Assembly: GCA_031551635.1 (NCBI GenBank)
Contig: JAVBNH010000015.1
Coordinates: 1 to 64,000, forward strand
Origin: JAVBNH01 sp031551635
Lineage (GTDB): Bacteria; Bacillota; Clostridia; Oscillospirales; Acutalibacteraceae
DNA length: 64,000 nt
Reading direction: 5' to 3'
This document shows positions 42,804 to 49,948 of the stretch, in pieces; the first letter of the stretch is position 1; each line of letters opens with the position of its first letter. The position numbers and the translations under genes were made by a program. A model generated the notes under the pieces. The model did no database searches. It saw only the letters and a list, made by a program, of their open reading frames with translations, and was not told the origin of the DNA.

Positions 42804-44183
42804 ATGAAAAAGCTTTTTATCATAATAATTTCATTTCTCATTCTCGCGGCGTCTGTCACCGGCGTATACTTGTATATGTATTTGACACCGCCTAAATTTA
42901 ACTTGCTCAAATACGAACAAGCCCCGCTGGAAAATCCGTTGCGGGGCTTGTTTTACAATTATAAAACCGCTCACCCCCAGTCCTTGACTTACACAAGTGA
43001 ATGGCTTGACAGACAATATGACAACTCGGGAAATATTGATTTTCACTCCCTTGAAAATGCTTTGAATATGATTGCTATGACCGGAAATCAAGCTATAGTC
43101 AGAATTGTCTGCAATGACCCCGGAACTCAGAGTGAAAACACAACCGATTTGCATATTCCGCAATATATTTATGAAAATCTCAATGAAAGAAGCAGAATTT
43201 TTTCGGAAATCAATGCCTACGGTAAAAAAAGCGAGGTTCCGGATTACGGCGATGATTTTTTTCTTGAGGAGTTAATAAAATTCATCCGGGCATTCGGTGA
43301 AAAATATGACGGTGACAGCCGAATCGGCTTTATTGAGCTTGGGCTTTTGGGGCACAGCGGCGAATGGACCTACTACCCTTTTCATGAACAAATGACACTT
43401 TCAACTGAAAAAATTAACAGGATTTACGAAGCTTTTGACACTTCTTTTGACACCACAAAGCTACTCGCCCGAAATCCGATTGCTGGCGACGCCAAGAATT
43501 ATAATATTGGTTTTCATGACGATAATTATCTTCACAACACCGTTTCCCTCGAGCCGGTAGACCCTGAAAATCTCGGGCATCTGCCGCAGTTTCAATATTT
43601 TATGGAAGTCACAAAAACATACGATAAATGGAAGACGGAAGCCTACGGCGGGGAGCTTTCCGGCGCGACAAAGCATCAGTTTTATAAGGAGCTCGGCAAC
43701 GATTATTTCAAAAAGAGCATTGAGGTTTTTCATTTCTCCTTTTTGTCTTTACCGCTTCCGGACATAAACAGCGGCGACTATCAGGTTGCTCTTGAGGAAA
43801 CAAGAAAAATCGGGTATGAGCTTTTTATAAATAAATCACGTGTTTACAGCAGATTCTCAAAGCTGGTGATAGATTTTTCGATAAAAAACACCGGTTTCGC
43901 ACCCTTTTATTACGACTGGGATTTCAAGCTCCAGCTAAAAAGCGAATCAAAAACCTACAGCTATATTCTCAGTGATTTTAAGGTTTCGGACATCTTGCCC
44001 GGCAGCGAAAAAAACTTTACATTACAGCTCGAACGAGATATTGAAAAGGGTGAATACACCGCCGCTTTAATGCTGGTTAATCCTCTGAGTGAAATATCCG
44101 ATAAATATACTCCTTTCGCTTTCGCAAATGCAGATAGGTTAAACAGTGAATTTGCCCGAATTGGTAATTACATTGAAGAATAA
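42804..44183 (+). CDS. DUF4832/DUF4874-type membrane-anchored protein
   Basis: The 459 residues have an N-terminal membrane anchor (2-24). A TIM-barrel-like DUF4874 region follows with ENPLRGLFYNYKTAH, a family hallmark, and GFIELGLLGHSGEWTYYP, then a C-terminal DUF4832 beta-sandwich (VYSRFSKLVIDFSIKNTGFAPFYYDWDF). The family is found in polysaccharide loci and looks like a glycosidase relative, with acidic residues (IELGLLGHSGEW) in the place of a catalytic site. No activity has been assigned to my knowledge. ATG at 42804 is chosen because it begins the anchor; the ribosome site (AAGAAG) is weak. A longer in-frame start would overlap the upstream gene. Confidence 0.72.
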   Translation: MKKLFIIIISFLILAASVTGVYLYMYLTPPKFNLLKYEQAPLENPLRGLFYNYKTAHPQSLTYTSEWLDRQYDNSGNIDFHSLENALNMIAMTGNQAIVRIVCNDPGTQSENTTDLHIPQYIYENLNERSRIFSEINAYGKKSEVPDYGDDFFLEELIKFIRAFGEKYDGDSRIGFIELGLLGHSGEWTYYPFHEQMTLSTEKINRIYEAFDTSFDTTKLLARNPIAGDAKNYNIGFHDDNYLHNTVSLEPVDPENLGHLPQFQYFMEVTKTYDKWKTEAYGGELSGATKHQFYKELGNDYFKKSIEVFHFSFLSLPLPDINSGDYQVALEETRKIGYELFINKSRVYSRFSKLVIDFSIKNTGFAPFYYDWDFKLQLKSESKTYSYILSDFKVSDILPGSEKNFTLQLERDIEKGEYTAALMLVNPLSEISDKYTPFAFANADRLNSEFARIGNYIEE

Positions 44184-44273
44184 ATATAATAAAGGCTTGT
44201 GATTCTGTTAACTTTTAAATGCAGTGTACCAACATATATTCTTATTATGATATATAAAATCTCAATATTTCTA

Positions 44274-44302
44274 TTGCATTGAAGCTTGGATAATGTTATA
44301 AT
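44274..44302 (+). promoter_or_regulatory. Promoter of rfbG
   Basis: TTGCAT (44274-44279), 17-bp spacer, TATAAT (44297-44302), about 31 nt before the ATG. Confidence 0.7.
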
Positions 44303-44333
44303 GATAAAAATGTGAAAAGAATGGGAATGAATT

Positions 44334-45386
44334 ATGTTTAATAAGGATTTTTATAGGGGAAAAAAAGTTTTTATCACCGGAAATACCGGTTTTAAGGGCG
44401 CATGGCTTTCTCAGATTCTTCTACTTCTGGGTGCGGAGATTACCGGCTATTCTCTGGAGCCGACAACCGAAGTAAATTTATATGATATTCTCGGGCTGTC
44501 CTCACAATATGAGACAATAAAAGGTGATGTCCGTGACGCGGAAAGACTTGAAAACGCGCTGAAAAAAAGCAAAGCCGACCTGATGATACATCTCGCGGCT
44601 CAGGCAATTGTTTCTGTTAGTTATACTCATCCAGCCCTGACCTTTGAAACCAATGTTATGGGTACGCTCAACGCATTCGAAGCATTGAGAAAAACCGAAA
44701 CCGTACGCTCATTTATTAATGTGACGACTGATAAGGTTTATGAAAATTTAGATTGTTCAGAGGGCTACCGTGAGGATGACCGCCTTTGCGGTCAGGACCC
44801 TTATTCGAACAGCAAAAGCTGCAGTGAGCTTGTTACCTTCAGCTATAAAAAATCATTTTTTTCTTTTGACAATTCTCCGGCTATTTCTAGCGCACGCTCG
44901 GGGAACGTCATCGGCGGCGGTGATTTTAACACAGAACGGCTTGTTCCGAATGCCATTCACTCAGCTATGAACAATAAACCGATTCCTCTCAGGCTTGCCA
45001 ACTCCGTCAGACCTTTTCAGCATGTGCTTGAGTGCCTGTCGGGCTACCTTATGCTCTTGGAAAAGCAATATAACAATAAAGCTCTGCAGGGCGCTTACAA
45101 TTTCGCTCCGGATATTACATCAACAGTCACAATAGAAGAACTCGCGAAAATATTTTGCAAAAAATGGGGCGACGGTCTTACATACACGGTTGAAAACAAA
45201 GAAAATTTTGCCGAAACAGCTGTTCTGAGGCTTAACAACTCAAAAGCGGAGGAAATACTCGGCTGGGTACCGAACTGGAGCATCGAAAAGGCAATTGAAA
45301 AATCAATTGAATGGGCAAAAGCATATTATCAGGGAGAAGGCGTGCAAACAACAACAAAGCAGATAAACGAGTTTTTCGGATTCTAA
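44334..45386 (+). CDS. rfbG: CDP-glucose 4,6-dehydratase
   Basis: NAD-dependent extended SDR that converts CDP-glucose to CDP-4-keto-6-deoxyglucose, the entry to 3,6-dideoxyhexoses. The 350 residues contain TGNTGFKGAWL (15-25; the FKG variant is typical of RfbG), HLAAQAIV, NVTTDKVYEN, the catalytic Y157xxxK161 (DPYSNSK), SARSGNVIGGGDF and RPFQHVLECLSGYL. It is complete. The usual partner rfbF (glucose-1-phosphate cytidylyltransferase) and later dideoxysugar genes are not in the window, so it is an orphan here. A 284-bp inverted-repeat element starts at its stop codon. Confidence 0.92.
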   Translation: MFNKDFYRGKKVFITGNTGFKGAWLSQILLLLGAEITGYSLEPTTEVNLYDILGLSSQYETIKGDVRDAERLENALKKSKADLMIHLAAQAIVSVSYTHPALTFETNVMGTLNAFEALRKTETVRSFINVTTDKVYENLDCSEGYREDDRLCGQDPYSNSKSCSELVTFSYKKSFFSFDNSPAISSARSGNVIGGGDFNTERLVPNAIHSAMNNKPIPLRLANSVRPFQHVLECLSGYLMLLEKQYNNKALQGAYNFAPDITSTVTIEELAKIFCKKWGDGLTYTVENKENFAETAVLRLNNSKAEEILGWVPNWSIEKAIEKSIEWAKAYYQGEGVQTTTKQINEFFGF

Positions 45387-45666
45387 TTGAATAATAACTC
45401 AACTTTCGCACCTTCGAAAACAATAACTTTAGACATTAAATTGTAGACAGTAGACTGTGGTCGCGAATTAAATAATATGTGTGTTTTTTCTCTATGCTCG
45501 CAGTGATGTGAAATTATTAGCATTTATTATAATTGTTCGCGGACATGATTACATAATATTTTTGGAGTTTTTCATCGTGACCTCCATCTAATGTCCAATA
45601 TCTAAAGTCTAATGTCCAAAAATAATAAGCAGTTATATTAGGGTGCGAAAATTGAGATAATAATTA
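45383..45666. repeat. 284-bp inverted-repeat (MITE-like) element after rfbG
   Basis: The ends carry CTAATT... and CTCAACTTTCGCACC (45398-45412), matched on the other side by GGTGCGAAAATTGAG (45642-45656) and ATTAG, 14 of 15 core positions complementary. Inside, TTTAGACATTA near 45428 is mirrored by two TAATGTCCAA copies near 45590 and 45610. It carries no reading frame of note. It begins on the rfbG stop codon, and its right end merges with repeat copy E. It could be a non-autonomous mobile element or a large folded RNA. Confidence 0.65.
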
Positions 45667-45752
45667 GCACCTTAGTGGTCTGAAAGCTCAATAAAAAACA
45701 TTACTTGGGTTGTGGGCTTGGCAAGCCAAGCCCACGTTAGGAGTACATATAA
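45387..45752. other. 366-bp intergenic region after rfbG
   Basis: Entirely filled by the 284-bp inverted-repeat element and repeat copy E. No conventional terminator for rfbG and no clear promoter for the next gene were found outside these elements. Confidence 0.6.
45664..45741 (+). repeat. Oriented 78-bp repeat, copy E
   Basis: Starts TTAGCACCTTAGTGG, contains AGCTCAATAAAAAACA, has perfect arms GTGGGCTTGG and CCAAGCCCAC, and ends CGTTAGG. The final AGG continues as AGGAG and forms the ribosome site of the next gene, 9 nt before its ATG. Confidence 0.95.
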
Positions 45753-46601
45753 ATGTATACACAATTTCCACGCACAACTGTAGCAGGGCTGAGTCTGCCG
45801 CGAATGCTTATCGGTACAAACTGGATTCTTGGGTATTCCCATACCTCAAAATCCGCAGACGCAGCGATACGCTCATACAATCACTCTCCCGAAGCTATAT
45901 TCCCGATTATCGAAACTTTTATGAATCACGGTATTGACGCTTTAATGGCACCTATTTCAACTACTCCTCTTTGCGAGGCAGCAATCAAATACGCTGAGGA
46001 TAAACTCGGAAAAAAAATTATAAAAATCGACACTCCCGCTATGGATGTCTCAGACAATGCTCAATCCCGCAGGAGTGCTGAGGCTGTTATCAGGCATTCC
46101 GCCGAAATAGGCTGTGATTTCTGCCTCATCCACCATGCCAGTGCCGAGCAGCTTGTCAATAAGAATCTTGAAGCCATGCCGCGCCTGCCTGATTATTTGT
46201 CGCTCATACGCGAGCATTCGCTGCTGCCGGGGCTTTCAGCTCATATGCCCGAGCTGATTATGTACAGCGACGCAAATAATTACGATGTCGAGACATATAT
46301 TCAGCTTTTCAACTGCATGGGTTTTCTTATGCAGATTGAAATTGAGAGCGTTATAAAAATCATACATAACGCGAAAAAACCCGTTATGACTATTAAGCCT
46401 ATGGCCGCGGGCAGAGTCTCACCTTATGTCGGGCTTACTTTTTCTTTTTCCGCAATCAGAGAAATCGATATGGTCACCTGCGGCTGCATGAACGCAATGG
46501 AGGCTGAGGAGGACATAGAAATCGGACTTGCGGCAATAGAGCGCCGTCTGCCGAATTTAAGCGGCAGAAGCAGCCCCGCCGCGACAAACATTATAAAATA
46601 A
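45753..46601 (+). CDS. TIM-barrel-like protein of unknown function, paired with GH38
   Basis: The 282-residue cytosolic protein is not assigned to a named family. The alternating strand/helix pattern (GIDALMAPIST, KKIIKIDTPAMDVS, GCDFCLIHHAS, LLPGLSAHMPELI, KPVMTIKPMAAGR, IDMVTCGCMNAMEAEED) suggests a TIM barrel. The KPMAAGR step recalls aldo/keto-reductase-like proteins, but no Tyr/Lys/His/Asp catalytic set could be fixed. ATG at 45753 has AGGAG, partly supplied by repeat E. A terminator (46617) separates it from the GH38 mannosidase. It may process a product of mannoside breakdown; that is inferred from position only. Confidence 0.6.
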   Translation: MYTQFPRTTVAGLSLPRMLIGTNWILGYSHTSKSADAAIRSYNHSPEAIFPIIETFMNHGIDALMAPISTTPLCEAAIKYAEDKLGKKIIKIDTPAMDVSDNAQSRRSAEAVIRHSAEIGCDFCLIHHASAEQLVNKNLEAMPRLPDYLSLIREHSLLPGLSAHMPELIMYSDANNYDVETYIQLFNCMGFLMQIEIESVIKIIHNAKKPVMTIKPMAAGRVSPYVGLTFSFSAIREIDMVTCGCMNAMEAEEDIEIGLAAIERRLPNLSGRSSPAATNIIK

Positions 46602-46616
46602 CAGTGCGTAGCTTAC

Positions 46617-46653
46617 GCGTGAAAGTCATTTTGTTTTGCTTTCACGCTTTTTT
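46617..46653 (+). terminator. Intrinsic terminator after the TIM-barrel-like gene
   Basis: GCGTGAAAG and CTTTCACGC around a 13-nt loop, followed by TTTTTT. It lies 27 nt before the GH38 start, so it could also attenuate transcription into that gene. Confidence 0.88.
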
Positions 46654-46679
46654 ATTTATATTTATTAAGGGGAATAATT

Positions 46680-49670
46680 ATGGCTGAAAAAAGAACGACC
46701 TCCGAAATGGAAAACCTTGTTGAGGAATTGATTGAGAAGCTAAGCGAGCTTATGTACACAAAGCTTTATACACTCGAGTGCACGGCTTATGTCACAAAGG
46801 AACCGCTTTCCTTTGAAAACCGCATGGAAGGCAAAAAAATCACACTAAAGCCGGGCGACAAATGGGCGAATGATATTTTTGACTGCGCATGGTTCCATAT
46901 CACCGGCATTGTCAAAGAGGAATATATCGATGCTAATCTGATTTTCCTTATAGACTGCGGCGGAGAAGGTCTTGTTTACGACAAAAACGGTGAAGAAAAG
47001 CAGGCTGTTACCTGCTATGCCTCCGGTTTCAGCTCGGAGCTGGGCAAACCGCACAAACGCGTTGTTTTCACAGAGGGTCTTATCGAAAACAACAAAATAG
47101 ATTTTTGGATTGACTGTGCCGCCAATGACCTCTTCGGAAACATGAAGGACGAATCACGCGTAAAGGAGCTTTCGCTGGCGGTTCTCAACGAGGAAATCCG
47201 CGGGCTTTACTACGACGCGGACACTCTGTATAAGGTTTATGATTTTGGCAGGGACGACGATTTTAATGACACAATTTTAGAGACATTCGCTGATATTGCA
47301 GAGGCTTGCAAAGATGGCCTTGACGAAGCAAAAGCCGCAAGGCTCAGGGAAAAAGCGGCTCCCCTATTCGCAACAAAAAACGACGGTGATTCCTTTAATT
47401 ATACCGCGATAGGTCACGCGCACCTTGACCTTGCTTGGCTCTGGCCTTTGCGGGAAAGCTACAGAAAAGCTGCGAGAACCTTTACAACACAGTTTATGAA
47501 CATCCGCCGCTATCCCGGTTATATTTTCGGCGCGTCACAGGCGCAGCTTTACACATGGGTGAAGGATAAATACCCGCGTATTTATTCACAACTGAAAAAA
47601 TACATCGATGAGGGCAGCTGGGAGCTGCAGGGCGCGACATGGGTCGAGATGGACAGTAATCTTATCGGCGGCGAAAGCATGCTGAGGCAGTTTTTCTACG
47701 GTAAGCAGTTTTTCCGCAAAGAATTTTCTCAGGATATGAATATTTTATGGGTACCGGACAGCTTCGGTTATTCCGCATGTATTCCTCAGGCTATGGCTCT
47801 TGCGGATGTACCTTATTTCCTGACACAAAAAATGAGCTGGAACACCGTGAATGTGTTTCCTCATCACTCCTTCTACTGGCACGGTCTCGACGGCTCGACA
47901 GTTCTGTCGCATATGCTTCCCGAGAACACCTATAACTCGCCTATGAACGCGACATATATGGTCAGCGGCGAGGATTATTATAAGGAGCGCGAAATTTCAG
48001 ACAAGGCAATGCTGCTTTTCGGAATCGGAGACGGCGGCGCGGGACCAGGCTTCGAGCATATTGAGCGGCTGAACCGCCTTGGCGATATAAAAGGTTTGCC
48101 GCGGGTCAAGCCGGGTATGGCAAAGGATTTTTTCAAAAAGTTTGATGACGGAGTAACAAAATACCCCGATTATTACGGCGAGCTGTATCTTGAGCGACAT
48201 CAAGGGACATATACCACTCAGACAAAAAATAAAATGTTCAACCGCAAATGTGAGTTTGCGCTGAGAAATTACGAGCTTCTCGCAGTACAGGCAAACATGC
48301 GGGGACTTGAGCTGCCGATAGCAAAAGAAACTCTTGATGAGCTGTGGAAGGAGGTTCTGCTATATCAGTTCCACGATATTCTTCCCGGCTCATCTATAAA
48401 CAGGGTTTATGAGGAGAGTGTCGCACGTTATACCTGCATTTATTCATCATTGCAGAACGCTGTCCGTATACTCGCTGAGAAGCTCGCGAAGCCCCGCAGT
48501 GTTGTTAATCTGAACTCCTTCGCATATGAAAAAACTATGCTGCTAGACGGAAAGTGGAAGCATATTTCGCTTCCCGCGCTCGGCAGCCGTGAAATAGAAA
48601 AAGCGGAGGAAATAAACGTTTTCAGCGCGAAGGCTGAGGGATGTACGATAGAAAACGATATGGCGAAAATTATTTTTAATGAGGGCGTTATTATTTCGTA
48701 TTTTGACAAAACTCTCAACCGTGAATTTGTTGCCGAAAACGGCGCAATGGCTCTTCTGTCGCAATACACCGATGTCGGTGACTGTTGGGATATTCGTCCG
48801 GAAGCCTATGAGGACACAAAAGCCGATGCTGTCTGCACCTTGTTTTCGTGCGGTGCATCCGGAGCAGAGGCTTGGGCATATGCCGAATATAGCCTAGGGG
48901 ACTGCAAAATAAACCAGCGTTTTTCTCTGATTGACGGCTCGGCAATGCTATCTTGCAAGCTGAAAATTGACGTTAATCAGGAAAATTCGATGCTGCGAAT
49001 CGCCTTCCCTACTAGCCTCAGGACTGACGAATGTAATTTCAATATTCAGTTCGGTCATATTTCAAGAAGAACTACAAATGAAAATTCCTTTGAAACCGCT
49101 CAGTTTGAGGTTTCGGGCCAGAAATTTGTCGATATGTCTGAAGGCGCTCTCGGTCTATCGCTGCTCAATGACTGTAAATACGGTTTTAAGTGCAAAAACG
49201 GTATAATAGACATGGATTTATGCAGAGCACCGAAGGGCGGACCGGGAAAGTTTGTCGACCAGGGTGAACAGAGCATAAATTATGCATTATATCCGCACAG
49301 CGGTGCATTGGGAATTGACACTTATAAGGAGGCGTACCTGCTTAATAATCCTCTGATGCTTACAACAGCAATGCCGCTCACAGATGCTGAGGATAAAGAC
49401 AGAGTAATCGGCACGGGAATTGATTTCTACAGCACCGATAATGAGCAGATAGTTCTTGAAAGCATAAAAATCGCTGAGGACGAAAACGGAATTCTTTGTC
49501 GCCTCTACAATGCAGGCTCTTCCTCGGCGAAGGCAAAGGTCAGCATAAACGGTTTCAAAATGAGCGAAATCTGCAACCTCTTAGAGGAAACAAGGGAAGC
49601 GAAAACAGACAGCATAATTGAGCTGCGGGCGTTCGAGCTTGTTAATATTCGCTTCATATGTGATAAATAA
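46680..49670 (+). CDS. GH38 alpha-mannosidase
   Basis: Zinc-dependent retaining alpha-mannosidase, cytosolic because no signal peptide is present. The 996 residues match bacterial GH38 length. An N-terminal beta domain is followed by the catalytic domain with GHAHLDLAWLWPLRES (zinc ligands H248 and D250), the nucleophile D360 in LWVPDSFGYSA, HQGTYTTQTKNKMFNRK and the second zinc-site block YQFHDILPGSSI (H565-D566). The C-terminal third is beta-rich. The ribosome site is AAGGGG. No promoter separate from the upstream unit was seen. With the GH92 enzyme it gives the cell two intracellular mannosidases. Confidence 0.94.
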   Translation: MAEKRTTSEMENLVEELIEKLSELMYTKLYTLECTAYVTKEPLSFENRMEGKKITLKPGDKWANDIFDCAWFHITGIVKEEYIDANLIFLIDCGGEGLVYDKNGEEKQAVTCYASGFSSELGKPHKRVVFTEGLIENNKIDFWIDCAANDLFGNMKDESRVKELSLAVLNEEIRGLYYDADTLYKVYDFGRDDDFNDTILETFADIAEACKDGLDEAKAARLREKAAPLFATKNDGDSFNYTAIGHAHLDLAWLWPLRESYRKAARTFTTQFMNIRRYPGYIFGASQAQLYTWVKDKYPRIYSQLKKYIDEGSWELQGATWVEMDSNLIGGESMLRQFFYGKQFFRKEFSQDMNILWVPDSFGYSACIPQAMALADVPYFLTQKMSWNTVNVFPHHSFYWHGLDGSTVLSHMLPENTYNSPMNATYMVSGEDYYKEREISDKAMLLFGIGDGGAGPGFEHIERLNRLGDIKGLPRVKPGMAKDFFKKFDDGVTKYPDYYGELYLERHQGTYTTQTKNKMFNRKCEFALRNYELLAVQANMRGLELPIAKETLDELWKEVLLYQFHDILPGSSINRVYEESVARYTCIYSSLQNAVRILAEKLAKPRSVVNLNSFAYEKTMLLDGKWKHISLPALGSREIEKAEEINVFSAKAEGCTIENDMAKIIFNEGVIISYFDKTLNREFVAENGAMALLSQYTDVGDCWDIRPEAYEDTKADAVCTLFSCGASGAEAWAYAEYSLGDCKINQRFSLIDGSAMLSCKLKIDVNQENSMLRIAFPTSLRTDECNFNIQFGHISRRTTNENSFETAQFEVSGQKFVDMSEGALGLSLLNDCKYGFKCKNGIIDMDLCRAPKGGPGKFVDQGEQSINYALYPHSGALGIDTYKEAYLLNNPLMLTTAMPLTDAEDKDRVIGTGIDFYSTDNEQIVLESIKIAEDENGILCRLYNAGSSSAKAKVSINGFKMSEICNLLEETREAKTDSIIELRAFELVNIRFICDK

Positions 49671-49693
49671 CAACTAAAATTATTCAATATTCT

Positions 49694-49735
49694 AATGACG
49701 AATCAATTATTATTTCTGATTCGTCATTATTTTTT
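49694..49735 (+). terminator. Intrinsic terminator after the GH38 gene
   Basis: AATGACGAATCA and TGATTCGTCATT form a perfect 12-bp stem around an 11-nt loop, followed by ATTTTTT. Confidence 0.9.
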
Positions 49736-49850
49736 GTGAATTTATGTCAATTCCGTGTCAATATGTAGCTTTTAAAAATAAAAAACAACAGTATTTTGTG
49801 GTTTCATGTCGAAAAAAATAAATTTTTTTAAAAAATGTGGAAAAAAATCA

Positions 49851-49879
49851 TTGACAAATGTTGATAAAAATGTTAAAAT
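49851..49879 (+). promoter_or_regulatory. Promoter of the coiled-coil protein gene
   Basis: TTGACA (49851-49856), 17-bp spacer, TAAAAT (49874-49879), about 70 nt before the start. Confidence 0.75.
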
Positions 49880-49948
49880 CCTGTTGAAAAATACTGCAAG
49901 CCGCTTTGCGACTATTATGATGTTGAAAGACTATGAGGTAATGCTGAC

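Noticed and set aside
45590..45625. Tandem TAATGTCCAA/CTAAAGTCTAATGTCC copies as a separate repeat locus
   Set aside because: They are explained as part of the inner arms of the 284-bp inverted-repeat element.
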